Below, one piece after another: positions 44,601 to 52,451 of a DNA stretch of 64,000 bases (its first letter is position 1; each line of letters opens with the position of its first letter). A program made the position numbers and the translations under genes. Source of the DNA: Pseudomonas allokribbensis (lineage in GTDB: Bacteria > Pseudomonadota > Gammaproteobacteria > Pseudomonadales > Pseudomonadaceae); the NCBI RefSeq assembly GCF_014863605.1, contig NZ_CP062252.1, positions 4,039,001-4,103,000 of the forward strand, in the 5' to 3' direction. The notes under the pieces are model-generated. The model was not told the origin of the DNA, searched no databases, and worked only from the letters and a program-made list of their open reading frames with translations.

Positions 44601-45351
44601 CGGAGGTGGTGGCCTCAACAGTCTCGGTGATGGCCTTGAAGCCGACCCATAGCCCGGACACCCGCGACAACGCCCAGCCCCACAGGCCGCAGCGTTCGTA
44701 ATCGGCCAGTCCCGCCGGGTGAATCACCGGCAGCCCCCAGGCCATCAGGGTGCGGTCGGACTGATGGGACATCGACGACGAAACGCAGCCATGGTCGTCG
44801 CCGGTGACCACCAGGACGCCCCCGTTGGGCGATGATCCGTAGAAGTTGCCATGCTTGATCGCGTCCCCGGAGCGGTCGACGCCAGGGCCCTTGCCGTACC
44901 AAAGGCCATAGACACCGTCATAGCGCTTTTTCGGATCGGTCTCGACGCGTTGAGTGCCGATCAGTGCCGTGGCCGCCAGATCTTCGTTGATGGCAGGCAG
45001 GAAGCGGATATCTGCGCTTTCCAGCACGTCTTTGCTTTTCATCAACTCCCGATCCACGCCACCCAGAGGCGAACCGCGATAGCCGCTGACGAACCCGGCG
45101 GTGCGCAAGCCGTTGGCTCGGTCCAGCGCCGACTGGGACAGAAGCAACCTCACGAGCGCCTGCTGACCACTCAGGAAAATGCGCCCGTTCGGCGTCGCGG
45201 ATTCACGCGAATAGATGGAGTGAGCCTCAGGCTGGCGGCCAGACTGCGACGCTGCAACTGCCCCTTTCCCGGCCGCTGCCGTGGGCGTCCCCTGTGAGTG
45301 TTTGTCGGACTGAAGCCGCAGGTGTTCCGGATCAATGGCGTCTGAGTACAC
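41683..45351 (-). CDS. Fused indolepyruvate ferredoxin oxidoreductase family protein
   Basis: A 1222-residue single-chain 2-oxoacid:ferredoxin oxidoreductase. Order: about 45 extra residues, a pyrimidine-binding domain (about 50-400), the TPP/FeS region with YLCSGCPHNTSTRVPEG (about 465), a ferredoxin-like insert with AVCEGCGDCQVKSNCL (about 662) and the gamma domain GIGGTGIVTVARTVAL (about 760). It should turn an aryl or branched 2-oxoacid into acyl-CoA, CO2 and reduced ferredoxin. Start is GTG with AAGGA nine bases upstream. First gene of the operon, 56 bases before the AfsA-like gene, so it may supply the starter acyl group. Confidence 0.88.
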   Translation of the reverse strand: MYSDAIDPEHLRLQSDKHSQGTPTAAAGKGAVAASQSGRQPEAHSIYSRESATPNGRIFLSGQQALVRLLLSQSALDRANGLRTAGFVSGYRGSPLGGVDRELMKSKDVLESADIRFLPAINEDLAATALIGTQRVETDPKKRYDGVYGLWYGKGPGVDRSGDAIKHGNFYGSSPNGGVLVVTGDDHGCVSSSMSHQSDRTLMAWGLPVIHPAGLADYERCGLWGWALSRVSGLWVGFKAITETVEATTSVESSPLPGFVTPEIDPGPDGLHWRWPDLPGMQIERRLPYKFDAARAFALANPIDIAVTAPEQPRLVIGAIGKAYGDVRQALQQGGVSLEQLESAGVALLKINLVYPLSPVLEAWAKRADQVLIVEEKQAIVEEQLKQALYNAESGQRAVILGKRDESGAPLISDHEELRPSRLATMLQQRLQGLGITLRVPEYWYLPVVSRTHDWIRRTPYLCSGCPHNTSTRVPEGSEARLGIGCHAMAARMPERATSGSVQMGGEGVDWLGQAPFVETPHIFQNIGDGTFFHSGYLAIRQAIAAGATITYKLLHNDAVAMTGGQPIDGKLTVKKAVELMQAEGAHRVVVVADDPQRFEAPGSLPQGVELFHRERLEEVQRQLRETRGVSVLVFDQVCAIEGRRRKKQLPTPVMKTEVLINEAVCEGCGDCQVKSNCLSVTPVATPFGTKRRIDPHGCNTDLSCIKGFCPSFVTVTGKPRAQYRRQADSRQVLARAEALALPSSCSLETPYEMLLAGIGGTGIVTVARTVALAAHLDGRAVSVLDFTGFAQKGGSVLSHVRLANVADVLHQHRIDLGGADLLLAADLVVASEDDALTTLRAGKTVVIANTAQTQTGAMLRNTELRIETAAIQAFLKQRVGAEHYHALDAAQLANNLVDPMQANMLLLGYAWQRGTVPVSLQALKEAIDQAGSAAANHLAFAWGRLWAQEPAFVMPYLDPTSNDVSPVSIIDLAARRESIERLVETRSVFLTHYQDAAYAARYRQVIERLRSTPAIGDDSPLTEAVARNLFKLMAYKDEYEVARLLTDSRFMAPIKARFESGVRLKFHFALPLMRNRKDSNGEPKKIAVSGWVLPLLKVLAKGRVLRHTRFDPLGWSAERREERRLLLDYEQTLQRLLPNLSAENLPLFVEWANLPDSIRGYGHVKERSIAAARQREKELIVQIVAGTHSLSVAPVVETWLPQSTLAPQPPKGEARDVKQAS

Positions 45352-45432
45352 AGTTTCAAATCCTTATGAAAACTTCACGTTAAATGTGCTTGTTTACCCA
45401 CTACAGCGAATGCGAATTCAGTACTTACAGTG
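45344..45432. repeat. Leader repeat, copy 1 (at the start of the fused oxidoreductase gene)
   Basis: On the minus strand this includes TTTTCATAAGGATTTGAAAC directly before the GTG start codon. Copy 2 is at 46015-46102: 23 bases are identical (45353-45375) and the rest of about 88 bases aligns at scattered positions. Confidence 0.75.
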
Positions 45433-46706
45433 ATCTTCCATCAGATCCCGAGAGTTACACCTTCGCCATCAGGCCCCTCTTGCAAGACCTGAAACAAGCG
45501 GTTCGCAACCGCTCGAATACTCATTCATCGCAAAATCATTGACGCCACTATTCCGTCAAGCCAACAACCCCGGGCACAACTTTTCCTGGTGCGCTCGCGC
45601 AAACCATCGGCAAACTTTAAAACAAACAATTCCCGACCATTGCCGTAGGTTTAAATAACTAAAAAAGCCCGGACATAAATCTAAAGTTCGCGAGTGCGCT
45701 TCAAATCAAGTACAGCATCCGGCCGCCACGAAGAGCGTGGTTTAAAGACGTTTGACTGAAATTCTGGAAATTAGAATCGCCCGGCCCGCCGCCTGAAACG
45801 CGAGCTGAAAATGAACGAATGCTCGGTAGCCCGCCGGGCCAAGGGCAAAGTGCGCACGTTCGACGTCGAGAGATGCCGAGTGCACATTACGTTGTTGGAT
45901 GTTTTGAAGATGGGCGCCGCGTCAACGGGCAAACGCTTGCCAGCCGCCACGCGGGGCGTGTCGCAAGCGAGCCGGACAGGCACAGATAACGGGCGTGCCG
46001 CCCCCTTGGAATTCGAGTACAAGGTTTCAAATCCTTATGAAAACTTAACTTCAAGCGGGCTTTCCTGCCCACCCTGTCGAATGAGACCTGATACTTGCAG
46101 CGGCGCCTTGCCAGGCGGCCAGCACAATACAGGTGTGTGGTCGCAACCGCCTCGCCGCAGACTTCTTGTTTGCGGTGAAACGGGATAAACAATCGTTATT
46201 TGCAAACTCCCTGCAACGATCATTTAACGACCTGCTTTTGCGGGGAAAATAGTAAGTTCGGAGGAATTGCATTGTCAATCACTGTTACGAAAGTTTCACA
46301 AACAAAATAATTTAATGAACTACCTAGTCCACACAACCACCCTGCTCATGCTTTTAAAAACCATAAAAAAGACTTCGATTGATCGAATAAGCTGCTGCTT
46401 TTATTGAGCAATACCGGCGAGTCAAGCAACCCTCTTCTCAGCATTACACCCGTCATACAAGTTGCATGACCGGATAAAACTCTCCCCCACAAACCCGAAC
46501 TTTTTAGTCGCTGTTCCAGAGAAACACTCTCCAACTCTCTAAGACCAAAGTAGAACTTTACATGACCAGATATCGCCTGACGGTTCAAAGATGAACAGCA
46601 TCATCAGAAACCGCCACCCACCACATCAGTTTCCCCCGCAGGTGGTGTGCCATGGGGCGAGCCTTTATCCTTGCCCTCCCGTCGTACCGTGTTATGGAGT
46701 TGTGCC
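45352..46706. other. Long AT-richer intergenic region between the AfsA operon and the KefC-type gene
   Basis: About 1.35 kb without a convincing gene. It is visibly less GC-rich than its surroundings. The minus strand of 45771-46022 is open for 83 codons from a TTG preceded by the copy-2 leader, but the protein resembles nothing and is probably a remnant. The segment 46200-46600 is AT-rich and may hold promoters for one or both flanking genes. No RNA gene or phage/IS remnant is recognised. Confidence 0.7.
46015..46102. repeat. Leader repeat, copy 2
   Basis: The same TTTTCATAAGGATTTGAAAC block appears on the minus strand, followed by TTG-TAC-TC where copy 1 has GTG-TAC-TC, so the ribosome site and first codons are duplicated. 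It is 671 bases upstream of copy 1. Confidence 0.75.
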
Positions 46707-48515
46707 ATGCCCCATGAAGGCAACCTGTTGCAAGCCGCTGTCGTATTTCTGTTCGCGGCAGTGCTTACCGTTCCCCTGGCCAAGCGCCTGCAACTGGGCG
46801 CGGTGCTCGGTTATCTGTTTGCCGGAGTGATCATCGGCCCGTCGGTGCTGGGCCTGATCGGCAATCCGCAGAGCGTCAGCCATATCTCCGAGCTGGGCGT
46901 GGTGTTGCTGCTATTCATCATCGGTCTGGAGCTTTCGCCGCGACGCTTGTGGGTGATGCGCAAATCGGTGTTCGGCGTTGGTCTGGCACAGGTGCTTTTG
47001 ACCGGTTCGGTGATTGGCGTACTGGCGTTGTCGGTGTTCGGCCAGCCGCTGAACAGCGCGATTGTTCTGGGCCTGGGCCTGGCCCTGTCGTCCACCGCGT
47101 TCGGTCTGCAAAGCCTCGCCGAGCGCAAGGAACTGACCAGCCCCCACGGTCGTCTGGCGTTTGCAATTTTGCTGTTCCAAGACATCGCCGCGATCCCGCT
47201 GATCGCCCTGGTGCCGATGCTCGCGGGCGTCGATCACCACACCAGCACTGCCGACGATGTGCGCCACAGTTTGCAGGTCTTGGGCAGCATCGCTGTGGTG
47301 GTGATTGGCGGACGATATCTGTTGCGTCCGGTGTTCCGCGTGGTGGCGAAAACCGGCCTGCCGGAGGTGTCTACCGCCACCGCATTGCTGGTGGTCATCG
47401 GCACCGCGTGGCTGATGGACATGGTCGGTGTGTCGATGGCGCTGGGCGCGTTTCTCGCCGGATTGCTGCTGGCGGACTCGGAATATCGTCATGAGCTGGA
47501 AGCGCAGATCGAGCCGTTCAAAGGCCTGCTGCTGGGGCTGTTCTTCATCAGCGTCGGCATGGGCGCCAACCTCAGTCTGCTGCTGAGCGCACCGATCACG
47601 GTGCTGGGGCTGACGCTGTTGCTGATTGCGCTGAAGTTGCCACTGTTGTTTGTGGTCGGGCGTCTGGCCGGTGGGTTGAACAAGGTCAGTGCGATTCGCC
47701 TGGGCATCGTGCTGGCGGCGGGTGGTGAATTTGCATTCGTGGTGTTCAAGATCGGTCGCGATCAAGGTCTGTTCGAGCCGCGTCTGTACGACCTGCTGGT
47801 GCTGACCATCACCCTGTCGATGGCCGTCACGCCGTTGCTGCTATTGATTTGCGCACGGCTGGTCAGCCCGAAAGTGCAGCCAGTTGAAGTGCCGGAGAAA
47901 TTCCGCCAGATCGACACCGAAACTCCACGGGTGGTCATCGCCGGCATGGGCCGGATGGGTCAGATCGTGGCGCGGATCCTGCGGGCGCAGAACATCAAGT
48001 TCGTGGCGCTGGACACCTCGGTGGAAACCATCGAACTGTCGCGCAGTTTCGGCGGTGTGCCGGTGTTCTACGGCGACCCGATGCGTCCGGAAATCCTCAG
48101 CGCGGCCAAGGTCGGGGAAGCGGAATATTTCGTGATTGCCACGGACGATCCGGAGACCAACATCAAGACCGCCGAGATCGTGCGCAAGCTCTACCCGCAC
48201 ATGAAGATCATCGCCCGGGCGCGTAACCGGCAGCACGTTCATCGCCTGGTGGATGTCGGCGCCGATCCGATCCGGGAGACCTATTACTCCAGTCTGGAAA
48301 TGAGCCGTCGCACGTTAGTGGGCCTCGGTTTGACCCAGGCCCAGGCCGATGCGCGAATCAAGCGCTTCAAGCACCACGACGAACAGGTACTGGAAGCTCA
48401 GCACGCGGTGTACGACGACGCGGCCAAAGTGCTGCAGACCGCGCAGGAAGCGCGGGCGGAACTGGCCAGACTGTTCGAGTCGGATCAACTGGAAGAACAG
48501 TCCGGCAAGTCCTGA
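46707..48515 (+). CDS. KefC-type glutathione-gated K+/H+ antiporter (CPA2)
   Basis: A 602-residue monovalent cation:proton antiporter-2 protein. N-terminal membrane domain of about 12 spans (LGYLFAGVIIGPSVLGLI, ELGVVLLLFIIGLELSP, MALGAFLAGLLLADSEYRHE) and a cytoplasmic Rossmann RCK/TrkA-N domain about 400-520 (RVVIAGMGRMGQIVARIL). KefC-like proteins release potassium and acidify the cell during electrophile stress, gated by glutathione adducts. ATG 46707 has GGAG about eight bases upstream; the frame extends 20 codons further. KefF-like ancillary gene absent. Confidence 0.88.
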   Translation: MPHEGNLLQAAVVFLFAAVLTVPLAKRLQLGAVLGYLFAGVIIGPSVLGLIGNPQSVSHISELGVVLLLFIIGLELSPRRLWVMRKSVFGVGLAQVLLTGSVIGVLALSVFGQPLNSAIVLGLGLALSSTAFGLQSLAERKELTSPHGRLAFAILLFQDIAAIPLIALVPMLAGVDHHTSTADDVRHSLQVLGSIAVVVIGGRYLLRPVFRVVAKTGLPEVSTATALLVVIGTAWLMDMVGVSMALGAFLAGLLLADSEYRHELEAQIEPFKGLLLGLFFISVGMGANLSLLLSAPITVLGLTLLLIALKLPLLFVVGRLAGGLNKVSAIRLGIVLAAGGEFAFVVFKIGRDQGLFEPRLYDLLVLTITLSMAVTPLLLLICARLVSPKVQPVEVPEKFRQIDTETPRVVIAGMGRMGQIVARILRAQNIKFVALDTSVETIELSRSFGGVPVFYGDPMRPEILSAAKVGEAEYFVIATDDPETNIKTAEIVRKLYPHMKIIARARNRQHVHRLVDVGADPIRETYYSSLEMSRRTLVGLGLTQAQADARIKRFKHHDEQVLEAQHAVYDDAAKVLQTAQEARAELARLFESDQLEEQSGKS

Positions 48516-48529
48516 GCCCCGCCATCAAT

Positions 48530-48554
48530 CCTTCCCACGCAATGCGCGGGAAGG
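48530..48554. terminator. Inverted repeat between convergent kefC-type and hcnC genes
   Basis: CCTTCCCACGC / GCGCGGGAAGG arms with a 3-base loop and one mismatch. It likely serves both genes. It resembles the GTTCCCAC repeat family seen at 1471 and 55846. Confidence 0.65.
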
Positions 48555-48560
48555 TTCTGA

Positions 48561-49820
48561 TCAGGCCATCTCCAGCGTCCGCTCTTCCTGCACGGGCGTC
48601 ACTTCAAACCGATCCGCCAGAAACGGTGTGATATCCAGCGGCAGCGGCTCATCGTTGACCAGCTTATCCAGCAACACCCCGGTAATCGCTGACGTCAGCA
48701 CCCCGGTGCGGAAGTGCCCGCAGGCGTTGAGGTAACCGTCCACCCCGACCATGGGCCCGAGAATCGGCAACTCATCCGGCGAGCCCGGCCGCAGCCCGGC
48801 CCAGGTGCGCTTGAGGTTGATGTCCGCCAGTTCCGGCAGACAACGCACCGCGCCCTGCACCAGCCCGGCGATTTCCGGCCAGGTGGTGGTGACGTCGAAG
48901 CCTTTGTCCTCGGTGGTGCTGCCGATCAGGATCTCGCCGTTGTCCTTCTGCGCCATGTAGCAATCGCTGGTGGTCAGGCAACCGTTGAGGATTTTCGGCA
49001 GGCGTTCGGTCAACAGGATCTGCCCTTTCACCGGTTTCACCGGAATGCGCACGCCAGTGGCCCACTCGCTGAGATCTGCCGCCCACGCCCCCGCCGCGTT
49101 GATCAGGGTCTTGCAGTGAAACACCCCGGCTTCGGCGGTTTGAACACCGGTCACCCGCGTGCCGTGATGCAGAACGCCGGTGATGTTGGTGTTGACGTAC
49201 ATGTCCACGCCATTCTGCCGGGCGCCTTCGGCATAGGCGTCGGCGAGGCGGAACGGACTGACCTGGTGATCGCAGAGAAACTCCAGCGCGCCACGCGCTT
49301 CATGACTGACGCTCGGCTCGGACTCGCGCAATGCCGCCTGATCGAGCCAGCGCACCTGATCGGCCAGGTGCGGAATGCAGCCGACGATGTGCTCGGCGTA
49401 CAACCGGTCTTCATCGTCATAAATGACGAACTTGAGCCCGGTCTTTTCGAACTTGAAATCCATCCCGTGGTTGTCTTTCAGCTCACGGTGCAGCGCCGGG
49501 TACAGCGCGTTGGACTGCAAGGCGAAGTCGAAGAACGACGGCGGCAGGATGTGCGGCGTGCTGGAATCCACCGCCACCGCCGCGCCTTGGGTTTCGCGCT
49601 TGCGGTTGGCCGACATCATGCGGAAGAAAATCACCCCGCAGCCCAGTCCCACCGACTCACCGATGGCCCATAAGCCGCCGGCCGAGGCTCGGGTCGCGTT
49701 GCCCGGGCGCTTGGCGTCGATCATCGCGACCTTGAGATTTTTGCGCTTGGACAACTGATAGGCGATGGACGCGCCGATCACACCGCCGCCGGCGATGACC
49801 ACGTCATAGAACTTACTCAT
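48561..49820 (-). CDS. hcnC: Hydrogen cyanide synthase subunit HcnC
   Basis: A 419-residue FAD-dependent amino acid oxidase fold: DVVIAGGGVIGASIAYQLSKR at the start, INAAGAWAADLSEWA, and the end LNACGHFRTGVLTSAITG. With HcnA and HcnB it makes the membrane-associated enzyme that oxidises glycine to HCN and CO2. ATG 49820 overlaps the end of hcnB by eight bases. Third and last gene of hcnABC. Confidence 0.94.
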   Translation of the reverse strand: MSKFYDVVIAGGGVIGASIAYQLSKRKNLKVAMIDAKRPGNATRASAGGLWAIGESVGLGCGVIFFRMMSANRKRETQGAAVAVDSSTPHILPPSFFDFALQSNALYPALHRELKDNHGMDFKFEKTGLKFVIYDDEDRLYAEHIVGCIPHLADQVRWLDQAALRESEPSVSHEARGALEFLCDHQVSPFRLADAYAEGARQNGVDMYVNTNITGVLHHGTRVTGVQTAEAGVFHCKTLINAAGAWAADLSEWATGVRIPVKPVKGQILLTERLPKILNGCLTTSDCYMAQKDNGEILIGSTTEDKGFDVTTTWPEIAGLVQGAVRCLPELADINLKRTWAGLRPGSPDELPILGPMVGVDGYLNACGHFRTGVLTSAITGVLLDKLVNDEPLPLDITPFLADRFEVTPVQEERTLEMA

Positions 49821-51222
49821 GGGAAACGGCCTCCGTGCCGAGGGACTGGAACGCGGAAAAAGGAATCGGATCGACCGGGAAACGCGGCCGCAGCCAGCCG
49901 ACATCCTTGCGCCCGGTGGCCTGACGCAAACGGTCGCTGCAATAGCCGACGCACATCCGCCCCTGACAGTCGCCCATGCTCACGCGGGTGCGCATTTTCA
50001 GGCTGGCGATGTCTTGCACGCCCTGCTCCAGCGCCCGGTCGATGTCGGCGCGAGTCGCGTGTTCACAGCGGCAGATCACCGTGTCTGCTGCCGGCAATGC
50101 GATTTGCCCGACGCCGCGTTCGGTGTAGCGATCCACCGCCGCGCGGAAACGCACGATGGCTTTGAGTTTGCTCAGGTAACGGTCGCGGCGGACCCGCGCC
50201 AGTTCCTCTTCCAGCACACCGCGTTGCAGCAGGATCGAAGTGGCGGCGATCTTGCCGGCCAGCATCGCCGCTTCACCGCCGCGAATCCCGCCCATATCAC
50301 CAGCCAGATGCACATGGGGTTCGCTGCTCTGCTGCCAAATGTTGGAATTGGCGCGCAGGTAACCGTCGTCGCTGAAGCCGTGATCCAGGCCCATTTGCTG
50401 ACTCAACTGGGTACGCGGAATGAAGCCGTAACCGACCGCGAGCGTCTTCGCTTCGAAGCGTTCGACGCGGCTCATGTCCGGTTCCCACGTCGCCGAGTAC
50501 GGTGCCACGCTGACGCTTTTCAACTCGCCCTCGCCATGGGCTTCGACCACGCCCCAGCCGTAGTTCATCGGGATGCCGTGCAGTTTCAGGTAGGCGAGCA
50601 TGCTCAAGCCATCAAGGAAGAGTTGCGGCTTGTTCAGAAGCGCCAGGCTTTCCCTGGCAATCTTGCCGAACGCGCAGGCCTCGTAGACACCGGCAACACT
50701 CACGCCTGACGCGTGCAACTGGGTCGCCACCAGCGGCAACAGCGGCCCGGTGCCGGCGATCACCACTGGGCCCTGCGGTTTGACCACGCCACTCTTGATC
50801 TGCAATTGCAGGCCGCCAAGCATGATCACGCCCGGCAGCGTCCAGCCGGGAAACGGCACGCTGCGCTCATGGCAACCGGCGGCCAGCAGCAGTTGCGGAT
50901 AGCTGATTTCGTGCAGACGCTCATCGCCATCGAGCACGACTAGCGAGCGGGTGCCTTCGGCGCCAACCACACGGTGATGCAGGCGCACATCGATCAGCCC
51001 GGCCTGCTCCTGAAAGTCGCCGTGCAATTTGCTCAGTGCTTCGGAATAGCGCGGCCCCAGGTAATCCAGCTGCACGCCGTCACGCAGCGGCCCGCGATAG
51101 ACCACACCACCCAGGCGCGACGCCTCCTCAAGCAATGTGCTGCGCACACCATGGCGCGCCAGTTCGATGGCCGCCGCCATCCCCGCCGGCCCACCGCCGA
51201 CGATGACCGGATGCTGGCTCAT
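49813..51222 (-). CDS. hcnB: Hydrogen cyanide synthase subunit HcnB
   Basis: A 469-residue flavoprotein: FAD motif VIVGGGPAGMAAAIELARHG, second dinucleotide motif GPVVIAGTGPLLPLVATQL, and a C-terminal BFD-like [2Fe-2S] region with VICRCEHATRADIDRAL and CQGRMCVGYCSDRL. It is the electron-transfer subunit of HCN synthase, resembling opine and proline dehydrogenase alpha subunits. Its ATG overlaps the hcnA stop by four bases. Confidence 0.94.
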   Translation of the reverse strand: MSQHPVIVGGGPAGMAAAIELARHGVRSTLLEEASRLGGVVYRGPLRDGVQLDYLGPRYSEALSKLHGDFQEQAGLIDVRLHHRVVGAEGTRSLVVLDGDERLHEISYPQLLLAAGCHERSVPFPGWTLPGVIMLGGLQLQIKSGVVKPQGPVVIAGTGPLLPLVATQLHASGVSVAGVYEACAFGKIARESLALLNKPQLFLDGLSMLAYLKLHGIPMNYGWGVVEAHGEGELKSVSVAPYSATWEPDMSRVERFEAKTLAVGYGFIPRTQLSQQMGLDHGFSDDGYLRANSNIWQQSSEPHVHLAGDMGGIRGGEAAMLAGKIAATSILLQRGVLEEELARVRRDRYLSKLKAIVRFRAAVDRYTERGVGQIALPAADTVICRCEHATRADIDRALEQGVQDIASLKMRTRVSMGDCQGRMCVGYCSDRLRQATGRKDVGWLRPRFPVDPIPFSAFQSLGTEAVSHE

Positions 51223-51533
51223 AGTGCCTCCTGACCGTGAATGCGGTTAGCCTGGGTTTCGATGTGCATGCCGTCACGCACCACGGTCTGGCAGGCGCGG
51301 CGTTTGTGCCGGCCGTTGATTTTCACCAGGCAGCACTGGCACACGCCCATCCCGCAATAGGCACCGCTGATCTGGTTGTGATCGTTGCGCGCGACCTGGC
51401 GCACGCCGAGAGACTGAATGACGCTGAGCACAGTTTCGCCGATGGCGGCGGTGACCGGTTGGCCGTTGATGTGGACAGTCATATCCGCCTGCGCCAAGGG
51501 CTGGATATCGAAGGTTCTTTCTAGGCAGTGCAT
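51219..51533 (-). CDS. hcnA: Hydrogen cyanide synthase subunit HcnA
   Basis: A 104-residue [2Fe-2S] ferredoxin-like subunit. The cluster ligands are Cys60, Cys65, Cys68 and Cys81 in AYCGMGVCQCCLVKING and KRRACQT. The N-terminus MHCLERTFDIQPLAQADMT is like HcnA of other fluorescent pseudomonads. ATG 51533 is chosen; an upstream ATG at 51545 lies inside the RsmA/E site and lacks its own ribosome site. First gene of the operon, controlled by a leader site and probably by ANR and GacS/GacA. Confidence 0.93.
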   Translation of the reverse strand: MHCLERTFDIQPLAQADMTVHINGQPVTAAIGETVLSVIQSLGVRQVARNDHNQISGAYCGMGVCQCCLVKINGRHKRRACQTVVRDGMHIETQANRIHGQEAL

Positions 51534-51540
51534 TGCGATG

Positions 51541-51552
51541 ATCATCCGTGAA
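51541..51552 (-). promoter_or_regulatory. RsmA/RsmE binding site overlapping the hcnA ribosome site
   Basis: The minus strand reads TTCACGGATGAT, which matches the known CANGGANG motif and almost equals the RsmE-bound hairpin sequence of P. protegens hcnA. Binding would block translation until Gac-induced small RNAs remove RsmE. Confidence 0.8.
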
Positions 51553-51736
51553 AAGTTCAGGTGAGGTTGAAACAGCTCCTTGCTGCACTACACCTTGCCG
51601 ACACGTGGGGGTTATCTCTCTCTATCGGGCCGGCAGGTTGGTTCCGCTCGCGCAGCAACGTGCGCGCAAGCAATGTAGTCGATCCAGCGGCAAGGGCCTG
51701 GAAAATTCACGGTAGGGGATATCGCGCAGAAGAATA

Positions 51737-51750
51737 TTGATCCAGGCCAT
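51737..51750 (-). promoter_or_regulatory. Candidate ANR box of the hcnABC promoter
   Basis: The minus strand reads ATGGC-CTGG-ATCAA, one good half and one weak half of TTGAT-N4-ATCAA. A TACCGT at 51708-51713 lies at the right distance to be the -10 box, giving a leader of about 165 bases. Oxygen-limited activation of hcn by ANR is known in Pseudomonas. Confidence 0.5.
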
Positions 51751-51778
51751 GGAAATGACTGTACGGTTCTGCCGCCGA

Positions 51779-52327
51779 TCAGTTGGAAAACACGAACTGC
51801 CCTTTGATCTTTTTCGAACCGATGAAACCAAGGTCAGGGAACAACTTGGTTTTCAGCCACACGACAAAATAGACCATGGCCAATGTGAGGCCGACGCCGA
51901 TCAGGGTGGAGATCGGGTCTTCGGCGTAGTCCTTGAACAGACGTGAAACCTGGCTGAGCGTAAGGATCACGAAGACGGTGTAGGTCTGAGCGGAGTATTT
52001 GTAGAAACCCCAGGCAAACAGCAGCGGGATACCGCCACCGATCAGCATGAGCGTCAGGGCCAGGCCGATGCCGGAGTCCCAGCCCAGGACAAATCCGGCG
52101 AGCGCGCCGAGCAATGCCTGAATGCAGGTCAGCACGATCAGGATCGTGACCTTGCGTGCATACTGGCGACGCAGTGCCGGGTCAATGCGTGAACCAATCC
52201 AGTAAGCCAGCACCCGATCCTTGACCGCCCCGCCCGAAAACGCCTTGAAGGTTTCGGTCTTCGAGCGCCCGGCGTCCAGCATCTCATCCAGCTGCCGTTT
52301 GATTTCCTTCTTGTCCAACGTCTTCAT
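51779..52327 (-). CDS. Membrane protein of unknown function
   Basis: A 182-residue protein with a charged cytoplasmic N-terminus (LDKKEIKRQLDEMLDAGRSKTETFKAFSGG) and four hydrophobic segments about 65-155 (VTILIVLTCIQALLGALAGFVLG and others). I see no enzyme motif. A YIP1-like or tetraspan fold is possible. The ribosome site upstream of ATG 52327 is weak, so an alternative TTG at 52345 is possible. Conserved in pseudomonads, as far as I can judge from style, but the function is unknown. Confidence 0.65.
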   Translation of the reverse strand: MKTLDKKEIKRQLDEMLDAGRSKTETFKAFSGGAVKDRVLAYWIGSRIDPALRRQYARKVTILIVLTCIQALLGALAGFVLGWDSGIGLALTLMLIGGGIPLLFAWGFYKYSAQTYTVFVILTLSQVSRLFKDYAEDPISTLIGVGLTLAMVYFVVWLKTKLFPDLGFIGSKKIKGQFVFSN

Positions 52328-52396
52328 CCTTAAACATAAATGCAAGCGGCCGATCCGCTTGCGGCGTCGATTCTGGCTGCTGGCCCTTTAGAAAGC

Positions 52397-52429
52397 AAAA
52401 AGCCGCTTCCACCCGAAGGTGGAAGCGGC
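52397..52429 (-). terminator. Terminator downstream of the small membrane peptide
   Basis: GCCGCTTCCACC/GGTGGAAGCGGC with loop CGAA; on the minus strand T5 follows. It ends transcription from the membrane protein and 24-residue peptide genes. Confidence 0.9.
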
Positions 52430-52451
52430 CGAGGCACAAGCCCCAGAGGGA

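Noticed and set aside
45811..46188. A 125-codon plus-strand frame in the long intergenic region
   Set aside because: No ribosome site, no family resemblance, and it runs through the duplicated leader on the opposite strand.
46264..46400. A TTG frame after GGAGG on the plus strand near 46255
   Set aside because: The frame is about 41 codons, uses a weak start and has unusual composition; not enough to call a gene.
46346..46588. An 80-codon minus-strand frame in the AT-rich stretch
   Set aside because: No ribosome site or recognisable domain; kept as intergenic.
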